Positions 1 through 9,044 of a stretch of DNA of 64,000 nt are shown in pieces. How positions within the stretch are numbered: position 1 is the first letter of the stretch; each line of letters opens with the position of its first letter. Source of the stretch: Blautia sp. Marseille-P3201T (GTDB lineage: Bacteria > Bacillota > Clostridia > Lachnospirales > Lachnospiraceae); NCBI RefSeq assembly GCF_900120295.1, contig NZ_LT635470.1, positions 1,054,001-1,118,000 on the forward strand, in the 5' to 3' direction. Position numbers and translations under genes: made by a program. The notes below the pieces were generated by a model, which was given only the letters and a program-made list of their open reading frames with translations, was not told where the DNA came from and did not search any database.

Positions 1-119
1 TGTGGTTTTCTGGAAGTAATGGCAATTTTCTGTCCGATTAAGTGGTTCATCAAGGTTGATTTCCCCACATTTGGTCTTCCGATAATTGCCACAAATCCTG
101 ATTTAAAATCTGCCCTCAT
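1..119 (-). CDS. era: GTPase Era, N-terminal part (runs off the window)
   Basis: Only the first 39 codons are present; the gene continues left of base 1. The translated start contains the G1/Walker A motif GRPNVGKST at residues 14-22 followed by [17 protein letters not shown], which is the Era signature. Era is a GTPase that binds 16S rRNA and helps 30S maturation at the membrane; that role is family knowledge. The ATG at 119 is preceded by AAAGGAG at a normal distance. The stop of the upstream protease gene is 12 bases away, so the two are probably co-transcribed. Confidence 0.93.
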   Translation of the reverse strand, partial: MRADFKSGFVAIIGRPNVGKSTLMNHLIGQKIAITSRKP

Positions 120-130
120 AAATTCTCCTT

Positions 131-3049
131 TTACAGTAAATGTTTGGTTTCTCCAAATACCTTTTTCTCTTGTTCTATCTTTTCTTCACTGCCTACTACA
201 CAAATACGGTTCTGTTCCATCATGGCATCTACAATCCCTGCCAGTTCCCGAATATCTTTTGGCTGCGCATTTAAGATTTCCTGACGCTCTCTTTGCATAT
301 CTTCTTCTGTTACTTTAGAAAACCATGCATTTAAAGACATATTTCCTTTTGCAGAAGGTGTCATAGGAACATCCAATTCGCTAATCGTTCCAATAATATA
401 TTTTGTCATTTCTCTTTCATCTGCATCAAAAGAACGGATAAAATCGCCTGTTTTCCTGAATACTTCCAGTGTTTTTCCCAAATTCGGATCTCGATAAGAA
501 ACTAAAAATCCGTCCCCATTTCTTCTGAAAGAGCTCATACATCCATAAGCTCCGCCTTTTACACGGATATTCATCCACAGATATTCATAGCTTAACATCA
601 CTTTTAAAATACGCAGTGCTCCTGTATATTCAAAGCCTGCCTCTTTAAAGTTACCTGCCGCTGCTACATGCTGTACCTGTCCTGCCGTCTTAAAACCTTC
701 ATTTTTCACAACGCAGGATGAATAAGAAGCTGCATTTTGTTTTTCACCTGTATAAAGAATTTCTTTAAATTCTTTGATTTTCTTTTCCAGACCTTCATAT
801 CCTTTTTCTTCTGATGTATAGCTTACCATAAGATTTTCTGCCCTGAAAACAAATTCCAGTAATTCTTTTAGTTTTGCAATAACATCTGCTTTTCTCTGTT
901 CAAAATTTTCTTCAATATCATTTACCAGCTGATAAAAATCAACACCGCTGATTTTTTCCTGAAAACAAGAACCTGCTGAAAAATATGACAGCGCACGCAT
1001 AGCCGCTGTGGTATGTCCGGAAGATACCAGACTCATCTGCAGCCTTGACTTCATTTTCGCAATAATTTCATACAGACGCTTTTCATCCTCTAATTTTGAT
1101 GTTTTTAAAATTTCTTTTATCATTTCAAAAACAAAAGGAATATCCTTGTAAAGTGCTTTTGCCTTTATTCCCGCCATTGGTGTGAATTTCTGATTGTCTT
1201 TCGAGTCTGTAAACACACTAATTCCAAACAGAATACCACCGCTTCTGGCATTGATTTCATTGAACAAATCTCCGTAATCGTAATGCTCTGTATCTACATA
1301 TCCCAAGACAGATTTTAAAATTCCCATATAAGGAACTAATTCTTCCGGAACATATTTCATGTCAAAAAGCAGTTCTAAATATCCAATTCCATTGGTATCA
1401 ATCTCGTGGTGAAGCACCAAGGTATCGTCCACATGCTTTTCTGTATTATAGATTTTTGCACTTTCTCTGCTGATATCCTCTCTTTTTAAAAGAGGAATGG
1501 TTTTCAAAGCTTCCTCTGTTTCTTCTGCATCCTGATACTCTTTCAGATGTTTTGTATCAGCCACCAGTTTTTCCAATTGTTCCTGACTCAAGGATGCTTT
1601 ATACTCTGCCAGCTTATCTGCCAAAGCTTTTTCCTTTTCCGCTGCCAAGCCTCGCTTTGGATTTACCACTACAACAGATGCGTGAGTATTGGAAAGCAGA
1701 TATTTTTCAATGAGTTCTTCAAAATATCCTGTATTCGCCTTCTTCTTCAGCGCATCAAAAATATCCAGACATTTCAAACGCTCAAATGGCTTTGTATCAT
1801 CATACAGCCATGTATCAAATACATCAATTCCGTACATCAGCCCTTTAGGGAAAGAAGAATAATCAGCTTCACGGAAACGGAATTCAATATAGTTAATTCC
1901 TGCTTCAATGGCTTTTTTATCTACCCCGTTCTTTACAATATCTTCTAATGTGCTGCGGATAAGAGAAAGAAATCTGTCCTTATCTGCCGGGTCTGCATTC
2001 TTCGCAATAACAGAGAAAAACGGCTGATAAATTCCGTCCTCATAAGAGCCCATAATGTCCTTTCCAATTCCTTCTTCCAAAAGAACCTTTTTTAAAGGAG
2101 CTCCAGGAGCGCTTAAAAGTGTATAATCCAGAATTTCAAAAGCAACGCTTCTTTCAATATCCAGACTGTCACCTACAACAATATTATAGGATAAGTAAGA
2201 ATTATTTTCTTCCGGTTCACTTTCTGTTACAGAATACTCCATTTCCACATTTCTGATTTCCGAAAAAGCTTCCTGACGTCCGATTTCAGAAGTAACGGGA
2301 ATTTCATCATACTTGCTTAAGTATTCCTCATCCATCCAGTTCAGGCGTTCTTCCATATCCATATTTCCATACAGATAAATGTAGCTGTTTGCCGGATGAT
2401 AATAACGGCTGTGGAAGGATAAAAATTCAGAATATTTCAAATCAGGAATACACTGAGGGTCTCCTCCTGACTCCACACCATAAGGTGTATCTGGAAACAG
2501 GGAATTAAAAATTTCTCTTTCCAGCACATCCTCCGGTGAAGAAAACGCACCCTTCATTTCATTATAAACAACTCCGTTTAAAGTAAGAGGGGCATCTGTG
2601 TTTTCCAGCTCATAATGCCAGCCCTCCTGACGGAAAATTTCTTCCTTTTCATAAATATTCGGAAAAAACACAGCATCCAGATAAACGTGCATCAGGTTTT
2701 TAAAATCCTGTTCATTGCAGCTTGCCACCGGATACATGGTCTTGTCCGGATAAGTCATGGCATTTAAAAAGGTATTTAAAGAACCCTTTACCAGTTCCAC
2801 AAAAGGGTCTTTTAATGGAAAATTCTCAGAGCCGCACAATACACTGTGTTCCAAAATATGCGCCACTCCTGTGCTGTCTGCGGGAGGTGTACGAAAAGCA
2901 ATATTAAACACCTTATTGTCATCCTCGTTTTTCAGCACCATCACTCTTGCACCGCTTTTTTTATGCTTTAACAAATAACCTTCGGAATGAATATCCGAAA
3001 TTTCTTCCTTTAAAATCAACTCATAAGCCGGTATTCTATCCATATTCAT
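131..3049 (-). CDS. M16C-family zinc metalloprotease (presequence protease-like)
   Basis: A 972-residue cytoplasmic peptidase of the insulinase/PreP group. The inverted zinc motif HILEH lies at residues 64-68, and the distal glutamate of the site is in the NEMKG stretch near residue 160. The length matches single-chain M16C enzymes, which fold as two clamshell halves and degrade peptides. No signal peptide is seen. The ATG at 3049 has GGAGG seven bases upstream. A TATACT -10 with TG extension lies at 3085-3090 on this strand, a plausible promoter. The gene precedes era by 12 bases. The peptide substrate cannot be told from sequence. Confidence 0.93.
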   Translation of the reverse strand: MNMDRIPAYELILKEEISDIHSEGYLLKHKKSGARVMVLKNEDDNKVFNIAFRTPPADSTGVAHILEHSVLCGSENFPLKDPFVELVKGSLNTFLNAMTYPDKTMYPVASCNEQDFKNLMHVYLDAVFFPNIYEKEEIFRQEGWHYELENTDAPLTLNGVVYNEMKGAFSSPEDVLEREIFNSLFPDTPYGVESGGDPQCIPDLKYSEFLSFHSRYYHPANSYIYLYGNMDMEERLNWMDEEYLSKYDEIPVTSEIGRQEAFSEIRNVEMEYSVTESEPEENNSYLSYNIVVGDSLDIERSVAFEILDYTLLSAPGAPLKKVLLEEGIGKDIMGSYEDGIYQPFFSVIAKNADPADKDRFLSLIRSTLEDIVKNGVDKKAIEAGINYIEFRFREADYSSFPKGLMYGIDVFDTWLYDDTKPFERLKCLDIFDALKKKANTGYFEELIEKYLLSNTHASVVVVNPKRGLAAEKEKALADKLAEYKASLSQEQLEKLVADTKHLKEYQDAEETEEALKTIPLLKREDISRESAKIYNTEKHVDDTLVLHHEIDTNGIGYLELLFDMKYVPEELVPYMGILKSVLGYVDTEHYDYGDLFNEINARSGGILFGISVFTDSKDNQKFTPMAGIKAKALYKDIPFVFEMIKEILKTSKLEDEKRLYEIIAKMKSRLQMSLVSSGHTTAAMRALSYFSAGSCFQEKISGVDFYQLVNDIEENFEQRKADVIAKLKELLEFVFRAENLMVSYTSEEKGYEGLEKKIKEFKEILYTGEKQNAASYSSCVVKNEGFKTAGQVQHVAAAGNFKEAGFEYTGALRILKVMLSYEYLWMNIRVKGGAYGCMSSFRRNGDGFLVSYRDPNLGKTLEVFRKTGDFIRSFDADEREMTKYIIGTISELDVPMTPSAKGNMSLNAWFSKVTEEDMQRERQEILNAQPKDIRELAGIVDAMMEQNRICVVGSEEKIEQEKKVFGETKHLL

Positions 3050-3132
3050 GGCAATTCCTCCAAACTACTTTTTTCTAAAATAACAGTATAGCACAAATTG
3101 CCCTGTTCTCCTAGGGTACTGTCTCATTTACT

Positions 3133-4659
3133 TTATTCCCAATTTTTCTCTGCTTCCAGATAATACTGTAAAAGCTTCGGACTTGACAAAGAATTTACCC
3201 CCAGTTCCTTTTGGGAACGTTCATCCTCTCCAAAAAGAAAAATCCCCTGCAGATTATCCTGTGTCAGAAATTTTCCCTCCTGCTGCAAGGTCAAACCTTC
3301 AGTCTGTATCTCTGTTTTGGATGCCAGCTGAAATCCCCAGTCTCCAAAAGAAGGAACCTGCACATGATAAGGATATACAAAGGGCAGCTCCTGCTTTACG
3401 GTTTCATGAATACACCAAAAAGCATCTCCGGCATAATAAGGGCTGGTAGACTGAACAGCCATAACTCCCTCCTCAGAAAGATTACGGCTGCACAGGCGAT
3501 AAAATAAATCCGTATACAATTTATTTACAGTCTCACTGTTGGGGTCAGGCATATCTACCAAAATAACATCATAAGTCCTTTTTCCAGCATTATTCTCCAG
3601 AAATTCATAGGCATCTTCATTATAAATCTTTAATTTAGGGCTGTCTAAAGAGCCCTCATTTAATTTTTTAATATCTTTATGACTTCTACAAAGCTCTGTT
3701 ACCCCTGCGTCCAAATCCACTAAATCAATTTGCTGTACTTCTTTATATTTCAGCACTTCACGCACGGCAAGCCCATCTCCGCCTCCTAAAATCAGCACCT
3801 TTTCCCGTTTCTTTGCCGCTGACATAGGCACATGGACTAAAACCTCATGATAACGATATTCATCAGAAGAAGAAAACTGAATATTTCCGTTAATATAAAG
3901 ACGCACATCATCTTTATGCTTGGTAAGCACTAATTTCTGATAAGGTGTCTGTTCCGAATAAATAATCTTATCACGATACAATCCCTGCTCAATACTCGAT
4001 GCCAGATTTTCTGAAAACAACATTCCCAGTATCATTCCTGCACCGGCAATATAAATCATCACCTTCCAGAGAACCGTTCTTCTTATGTATTGGCGATAAG
4101 AATACAAAATAAACAGAGAAATTCCCAAATTCATTGCTCCTACTAAAAATGCCGTAGAAAAATATCCCAGCTGGGGAAGCAAAAGCAGTGGAAAAGCAAT
4201 AGAACCTGCCAATCCGCCAATATAGTCAAAACTGAAAATACTGGACAGGGTAATACGCAAATTCCCTGCATTTTCCTCAATAATTCTGGTTAAAAGAGGA
4301 ATTTCCAGTCCAACCAATACACCAATTAAAATAATTTCACTGTACATGACAAGGGAATAACTTTCTAAATATACATTTGCAAGAAACAGCAAAATGGAGC
4401 TGGTTCCTCCCAGTATTCCCACGCCGATTTCCACGAAAATGAACCAGTCAAATAATTGTACCTTTACAAACTTGGATAAATAAGAACCCAGTCCCATGGC
4501 GCACATATAAAGTCCTATGGTAATGGAAAACTGCAAAATGCTGTCTCCCAAAAGATAGGAACTTACAGAACTGATTAAAAGTTCATACACCATGGAACAG
4601 CCGGAAATCACAAAAGTTGTAAACATTAAACGTCTGTATGAAAATTTCTTTTCCTGCAT
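3133..4659 (-). CDS. Membrane-fused spermidine synthase-like aminopropyltransferase
   Basis: A 508-residue fusion. Residues about 10-215 form a multi-pass membrane domain of roughly seven helices. Residues about 225-508 are a spermidine-synthase fold with the nucleotide loop LGGGDG at 291-296 and the DxxDP-type site DMPDP at 369-373. Such enzymes transfer aminopropyl groups from decarboxylated S-adenosylmethionine to amines; whether this member makes spermidine is not established. Its ATG overlaps the stop of the DUF350 gene by one base, so translation is coupled. It is the last gene of a DUF4178-DUF350-synthase operon. Confidence 0.85.
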   Translation of the reverse strand: MQEKKFSYRRLMFTTFVISGCSMVYELLISSVSSYLLGDSILQFSITIGLYMCAMGLGSYLSKFVKVQLFDWFIFVEIGVGILGGTSSILLFLANVYLESYSLVMYSEIILIGVLVGLEIPLLTRIIEENAGNLRITLSSIFSFDYIGGLAGSIAFPLLLLPQLGYFSTAFLVGAMNLGISLFILYSYRQYIRRTVLWKVMIYIAGAGMILGMLFSENLASSIEQGLYRDKIIYSEQTPYQKLVLTKHKDDVRLYINGNIQFSSSDEYRYHEVLVHVPMSAAKKREKVLILGGGDGLAVREVLKYKEVQQIDLVDLDAGVTELCRSHKDIKKLNEGSLDSPKLKIYNEDAYEFLENNAGKRTYDVILVDMPDPNSETVNKLYTDLFYRLCSRNLSEEGVMAVQSTSPYYAGDAFWCIHETVKQELPFVYPYHVQVPSFGDWGFQLASKTEIQTEGLTLQQEGKFLTQDNLQGIFLFGEDERSQKELGVNSLSSPKLLQYYLEAEKNWE

Positions 4660-5081
4660 TACATAATTACTCCACTGATTACAATTGCCAGTCCTACAAA
4701 AATACCGGCTGTCATAATACCAGCCGCCGGATTTCCGTCACCGATTTCTTTATTCAAATCATATTTACGGTTTAAAAGCAGCGTAATAAAATATCCGATA
4801 ATACAGAAAATCAGTCCAATTACATAATAATAAACCGTAGACGCCACGCCTTCTAAAATGCTTTCCTCCACTACTGCCGCCTGCGGAGACATAATGGCTG
4901 CCTTAATAATAATACCGATAGCTACAGAAATACCGGCAGTCACACATCCTACAGCCACATTTCCTTTTTTAATTTCTGTGGGAAAGTGACAGGGAATTAC
5001 CCAGTCCACCACCATATTTCCTAAAAGCATCAAACCGGTTCCCAGTACACAATAAATAACAATTAACAATAATTCTTCCAT
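4659..5081 (-). CDS. DUF350 membrane protein
   Basis: A 140-residue integral membrane protein with about four hydrophobic segments in two similar halves, as in the DUF350 family. I chose the second of two in-frame ATGs (5081), because GGAGG sits seven bases before it, whereas the first ATG at 5096 overlaps that ribosome site. The stop shares one base with the synthase ATG. DUF350 proteins recur beside membrane spermidine synthases and DUF4178 proteins; the function is unknown. Confidence 0.85.
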   Translation of the reverse strand: MEELLLIVIYCVLGTGLMLLGNMVVDWVIPCHFPTEIKKGNVAVGCVTAGISVAIGIIIKAAIMSPQAAVVEESILEGVASTVYYYVIGLIFCIIGYFITLLLNRKYDLNKEIGDGNPAAGIMTAGIFVGLAIVISGVIM

Positions 5082-5106
5082 AAAATAGTCCTCCATCTTT
5101 TTCTAT

Positions 5107-6255
5107 TTATTTTCCAAAACCAGTTCCGCCTCCGGAAGAAGTTCTTGTGCCTGTACTCCCCTGACGCACCGTATTAGAATAATTCTGATATGTATCTGAG
5201 TAATTATACTCAGGCGCTGTGCCACTGTAATTCTGATAACCACTTGCCCGATTGTTATATCTGGAAGCATCTCTTGAAAATCCCCTGAAATAGTAGAAAC
5301 TATGATAATGCCTTGATGTTGTAGGTGTGGCATGGTAAGGGTCTGTGGTACTTTGATATGTATAAGCCCTGCTGCTTACCTGTATCATAGTTTTTCCTTC
5401 TTCGCTCTCATACACCAGACAGTACTCATACTTTGTTAGAATTGCCACACTTTCATCCTCTGTATTTTCCTGTACATCTTCGGTTTTTCCATCAATCGCC
5501 ATAATAATATCTTTTGCCGCCATTTCTATGGAGCGATGGGTGCTATATACATCCGCTTTCTCATCTTCATTCAAATCTGAAGTAATGGACGTTTCATAAG
5601 AATAAAAAGATGAGTCTTTCAAGTAATTTCGAATTTCCTTTTTTGATACACTTCTGGTAATTGCCCATATTCCCCACGCCATGACTGCTATTAGAACTAA
5701 TGCAATGATTTTATTGGTAGTTCTTTTCTTATTTTTCACCGACTGGGGATGTCTTGGCTGGCAATTATTATAATCCACACGAAACTGGCGATTTCCTGCC
5801 TGCTGCAAATCACTGGCAACTTCAATCTCATCTTTATCCAGATAATAGCCCTTTGCGTACTCTGTTTCACCGTCCCAATGTTCCACGGACATCAAATATT
5901 CCCCTGTACTGTCTTCGTACTCTGTATAAGAAGCTTTCTCCCCCTGCTCTGCGTCCACATTGCCAAACCAGCCTAACACCTCTTCTACACCGGAGTCTGC
6001 ATTTTTCCAGCCTTGGGCATCCAATTCTTCTTCTGAAAATCCCTTACTGTCGCATGATGTATAAATTGCATACTCATCATAAATTTCATCCACGCTTAAC
6101 CAGCGTTCCTTTCCGTTCTGAAGATTTTGTACATAATATTCTGTCCAGCGGGCTCCGTCACTGCGGTTTACAAGCTCAATGCCCCCTAAAACCTGATAAA
6201 GTTCTCCTTCGATTTTAATGCGGTCGCCTTTTCTGAATTTCAGTGCTTCTTCCAT
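5107..6255 (-). CDS. DUF4178 protein with membrane anchor and Tyr/Ser/Gly-rich tail
   Basis: A 382-residue protein. Residues about 5-150 resemble DUF4178, a beta-rich domain here beginning with GDRIKIEGELYQVLGG. A single transmembrane helix follows near residues 182-202, and the C-terminus is low complexity, rich in Tyr, Ser, Asn and Gly and ending SSGGGTGFGK. It is the first gene of the operon with DUF350 and the membrane aminopropyltransferase. The start has GAGG upstream. The sticky tail suggests assembly or surface interaction, but that is only inference. Confidence 0.8.
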   Translation of the reverse strand: MEEALKFRKGDRIKIEGELYQVLGGIELVNRSDGARWTEYYVQNLQNGKERWLSVDEIYDEYAIYTSCDSKGFSEEELDAQGWKNADSGVEEVLGWFGNVDAEQGEKASYTEYEDSTGEYLMSVEHWDGETEYAKGYYLDKDEIEVASDLQQAGNRQFRVDYNNCQPRHPQSVKNKKRTTNKIIALVLIAVMAWGIWAITRSVSKKEIRNYLKDSSFYSYETSITSDLNEDEKADVYSTHRSIEMAAKDIIMAIDGKTEDVQENTEDESVAILTKYEYCLVYESEEGKTMIQVSSRAYTYQSTTDPYHATPTTSRHYHSFYYFRGFSRDASRYNNRASGYQNYSGTAPEYNYSDTYQNYSNTVRQGSTGTRTSSGGGTGFGK

Positions 6256-6273
6256 CTTATTCCCCCTCTCTCC

Positions 6274-6460
6274 TTATTCTTTCCACTTTTTTAACAGCAG
6301 TCTCACAAACTCTGCCGACTTTTCCGATACTTTTTTACAGTTTTCCTCAAAATTATCTTTTGCTTCTTTATCGGTACAACCTGTAATTGCTCTTACTGCC
6401 AGAAAAGGAGCTTTTCTTCTCCCCTCTTTCACTTTGCATAAATTCACTGTGTTTTTATAG
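6274..6460 (-). pseudogene. C-terminal remnant of a nucleosidase/phosphorylase-family protein
   Basis: No intact gene is present. Reading leftward, a frame ending at TAA 6274-6276 encodes a peptide containing APFLAVRAIT, then EAKDNFEEN and a short basic tail. This matches the C-terminal end of 5'-methylthioadenosine/S-adenosylhomocysteine nucleosidase-type proteins. The core and N-terminus are missing; the preceding DNA belongs to the toxin locus. It is probably a leftover from a deletion. It ends 19 bases before the DUF4178 gene. Confidence 0.55.
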
Positions 6461-6523
6461 GTTTCAGTATACAGGAAAACGGAAAATATAGCCAGAAATT
6501 TTTTTATGATTTACGCTATTGCT

Positions 6524-6815
6524 ATGGATGAAAAAGTGGGATATTATAATAATAAAAGAAAGAAGGTTGAAGCAGTACAAATAGAATACAGCAAAAAAGC
6601 AGTAAAATATATAAACTCTGCGGATAAACTTACGAAAAAAGCGCTTAAAAGAAGCAATTGAAAAAATCCCTTTAGGTGATATTAAAAAATTAAAAGGTAT
6701 AAATGAAGCTTATAGGCTTCGTGTTGGTGATTTAAGAATTCTTTTTTCAATGAAAAACGATATTATTTACATCGAAAATATTATCCCACGAGGTCAGGCA
6801 TATAAAAGATTGTAG
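6524..6815 (+). pseudogene. RelE/ParE-family toxin, frameshifted
   Basis: The first frame encodes YSKKAVKYINSADKLTKKA and hits a stop soon after. The next frame continues without a gap as EAIEKIPLGDIKKLKG, then YRLRVGDLRILFS and PRGQAYKRL, a standard RelE/ParE end. Removing one A from the A6 run at 6635-6640 restores a single frame. The gene is either phase-off/inactivated or the run length is a sequencing error. The true start is unclear; ATG 6506 and 6524 are both in frame and neither has a good ribosome site. The antitoxin follows 12 bases downstream. Confidence 0.8.
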
Positions 6816-6827
6816 GGGGTTTTAAAT

Positions 6828-7022
6828 ATGAGTCTGGAAACGTTAAAAAATCTAATTGAACTAGTACCTGAAAGCGATATTGATGTACTCTATAAGGTTA
6901 TTATCAAATTCATTCCAGAAGTTGAGCCAGAACCAGATGAACTGGCTGCTCTATTAGAGGGAAGACAAGATAGAAAAGAAAATGGAACAATTTCTCATAA
7001 TGACATTGATTGGGATTTGTAA
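6828..7022 (+). CDS. Antitoxin partner of the RelE-type toxin
   Basis: A 64-residue acidic protein (starts MSLETLKNLIELVPESD) directly behind the frameshifted RelE toxin, with an AGGGGG site eight bases before the ATG. Short acidic proteins in this place are the usual neutralising partners of RelE/ParE toxins. The order is toxin first, as in higBA-like and some relE families. If the toxin is truly broken, this is an orphan antitoxin. A hairpin follows at 7042. Confidence 0.75.
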   Translation: MSLETLKNLIELVPESDIDVLYKVIIKFIPEVEPEPDELAALLEGRQDRKENGTISHNDIDWDL

Positions 7023-7041
7023 AACATAAAAATCACAAAAC

Positions 7042-7103
7042 AGAGCTGTCACGTTAAATATCGTTCAGAAAAATTCTGAATATGTATTTAATGCGACAGC
7101 TCT
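7042..7103. terminator. Bidirectional hairpin between convergent genes
   Basis: The arms AGAGCTGTC and GACAGCTCT enclose imperfectly paired DNA containing TTAA on both sides. It lies between the antitoxin stop and the phosphoribosyltransferase stop, so it can serve both. The arm sequence recurs in the hairpins at 25.4 and 38.9 kb. Confidence 0.7.
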
Positions 7104-7109
7104 CTTTGT

Positions 7110-7751
7110 TTACAATTTAGAATACCCATATCCGTTTACAATGGCATCAATTTTTTCATGTCTCTTGCACATCGGACAATCCTGTGCATGATAGGACTCA
7201 TAATTTGGAATATCCTGTTTGTGGAAAACTGCATTAATGTCAATTCCTACCACTTTATTTACCGCACTGAAAATAGATGATACACCCTGAATTTTTCCTC
7301 CGTAATACAAAACACTTTCCATACACTGGCGAAGTGTTTCCCCCGTGGTAATGGAACCCATTAAAATAACTACGTTTCGATTTCTTACCATGTGCTGGAC
7401 ATTATCACGGAATAATATCTGACCATTCTGATGAAATTCAGGAGTTACAATATAAATGGTTTTATGTGCATTCATGGAAAGCACTCCTGCCTGTGCCAGC
7501 TCTTCTGCCAGAAATGCTCCTACAACTTCAAGTCCGTCCAGACAGATAATAGAGTCTACCGGAGTTGTAGTTTCATATCGCTCTGCTAATACAGCGGCAA
7601 TTCTACCAGCTTCCGCACATCTTGTTTTCATAGTAGTCATGTCCAAATAATGAGTAATATGAGACTGTGAAGTTACAAAATGTCCTGGAATAACCTTTAA
7701 CTGGATTTTTTCATCGCTTTTCGCGTACACCTTAAACATCCTTTTCTCCAT
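7110..7751 (-). CDS. Phosphoribosyltransferase-like protein
   Basis: A 213-residue cytoplasmic protein related to orotate phosphoribosyltransferases. The PRPP-loop region reads VVILMGSITTGETL at roughly residues 123-136: the TTGxT part is kept, but the two acidic residues usual before it are replaced by MGS. The C-terminus has CPMCKRHEKID, a Cys pair typical of a clostridial subgroup. The start has AGGAGGG seven bases upstream. The missing acids make true transferase activity doubtful; a PRPP- or nucleotide-binding regulatory role is possible. Confidence 0.7.
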   Translation of the reverse strand: MEKRMFKVYAKSDEKIQLKVIPGHFVTSQSHITHYLDMTTMKTRCAEAGRIAAVLAERYETTTPVDSIICLDGLEVVGAFLAEELAQAGVLSMNAHKTIYIVTPEFHQNGQILFRDNVQHMVRNRNVVILMGSITTGETLRQCMESVLYYGGKIQGVSSIFSAVNKVVGIDINAVFHKQDIPNYESYHAQDCPMCKRHEKIDAIVNGYGYSKL

Positions 7752-7848
7752 AAAAATCCCTCCTTGCTAAAGTTTTCTGATAATTATATTTTATCAGCTT
7801 TTTAAGAAGAAATAAAGAATGTTTTTCTTTATATTTTCTAATCTTTTT

Positions 7849-8358
7849 CTATATCTCTATCCAATATCTCCTCGTCAATCTCTTTTTCCCATCTACCACA
7901 TTCTCTATTTTGTCTTGCATCACTCCACCATTTTTTTCAATAACAGCGATAGAACCATAATTATCATCTTTGCAGGTAAGCAATATTTTTTTTAACGGCA
8001 AATTTTTCCTAATATAAAGAATGGCCTGCCGAAGCATTTCCGTTCCAATTCCCTGCCCCCATTTATCATATCGCACACCATAACCTACATGTCCGCCCAG
8101 TCGTTCTAAATTTTCTGTAAGTTCATGGCGAATGCTTATTTCACCCAAAAATTCCTGTTCATCTACAAACCAAAGACAGGTAGCAGGAACCCAGCCATTT
8201 GGCAAGTTTTTTCCCTTTTCCATATCTTCTGTGTATTTTGCCATCTGCTCAAAAGGCATATCAAAAAATTCATATAATTTGATATTCTTTTCTTTATATA
8301 TTTCTGCTGCCCTATAATAACTTTCTGCATACTTCTTATCTGGTTTAATAAGCTTCAT
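7849..8358 (-). CDS. GNAT-family N-acetyltransferase
   Basis: A 169-residue GNAT protein. The acetyl-CoA site motif is GYGVRYDKWGQGIGTEMLR (about residues 91-109), with the Q/R-x-x-G-x-G/A pattern as WGQGIG. The second half has the usual LTCKDDNYGSIAVIEKNGG strand-helix. Family members acetylate small amines or protein N-termini; no substrate can be assigned. It overlaps the upstream nitroreductase gene by 14 bases, so the two form an operon. Confidence 0.88.
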   Translation of the reverse strand: MKLIKPDKKYAESYYRAAEIYKEKNIKLYEFFDMPFEQMAKYTEDMEKGKNLPNGWVPATCLWFVDEQEFLGEISIRHELTENLERLGGHVGYGVRYDKWGQGIGTEMLRQAILYIRKNLPLKKILLTCKDDNYGSIAVIEKNGGVMQDKIENVVDGKKRLTRRYWIEI

Positions 8359-8869
8359 AATGTATTTTTCCCCTCTCCAATTCTTCCAAAGTATGCGCTT
8401 TCGGATGTTCTTCCAAAATCCCTATGGAAAGAATAGCCTCTAAAACATACTCGTTGGGTACACTTAATAATGTGCGGCAATATGCTTCTGTACTTTCTCC
8501 GTTTTCTGCTTCCCGCAGTCTTCCCTGTATCCAGCAGCTTCCAAGTCCGAGACTGTCTGCCATTAAATGCATATTGCTCATAGCAATGGAGCAATCCTCC
8601 ACCCACACATCTGTTTTGTCCGGATTTGCAAATACCAAAATTGCACAGCCGGCATTTTTCAACATCTTTGCTGCTCCGACTCTGCAGTGAGACAGTTTTT
8701 CAAGTGTTTCTTTCTCCTGCACTACCACAAATTCCCATGGTTTTTTATTTCTTCCTGACGCTGATAAAAGTCCTGCCTGTAAAATTTTATCCAGTTTTTC
8801 CTTTGGGATTTTTTCTCCTGTATAATTTCTTACACTTCTTCTATTCTGCATTATCTGTAATAAATTCAT
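8345..8869 (-). CDS. Nitroreductase-family flavoprotein
   Basis: An FMN-dependent nitroreductase-like protein of about 174 residues. The N-terminus has RRSVRNYTGEKIP, and ASGRNKKPWEFVVV is the FMN phosphate contact region. These enzymes reduce nitroaromatics or quinones with NAD(P)H in the cytoplasm as dimers. I place the start at ATG 8869, with GAGGGG eight bases upstream, rather than at an in-frame TTG six bases earlier. The C-terminus overlaps the acetyltransferase start. Confidence 0.88.
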   Translation of the reverse strand: MNLLQIMQNRRSVRNYTGEKIPKEKLDKILQAGLLSASGRNKKPWEFVVVQEKETLEKLSHCRVGAAKMLKNAGCAILVFANPDKTDVWVEDCSIAMSNMHLMADSLGLGSCWIQGRLREAENGESTEAYCRTLLSVPNEYVLEAILSIGILEEHPKAHTLEELERGKIHYEAY

Positions 8870-9000
8870 AAACAAATCCCCTCTTTCCTATCAATCTATA
8901 CTTTTTACAATATTTTACCGCATTGGACCGTATATAACAAGAAAACTTTTCTAAAAATCTATTATTTTCTGCAAATTTTAGTTCCCTTTCCTTCCATTTA

Positions 9001-9009
9001 TGGTATAAT
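9001..9009 (+). promoter_or_regulatory. Extended -10 promoter of the surface-protein gene
   Basis: TGGTATAAT is an extended -10 element 36 bases before the ATG at 9045. No good -35 is visible, as is common when the TG extension is present. Confidence 0.6.
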
Positions 9010-9044
9010 TTATATACAAATATAAGATGAAAGGAGTTGTTTTT

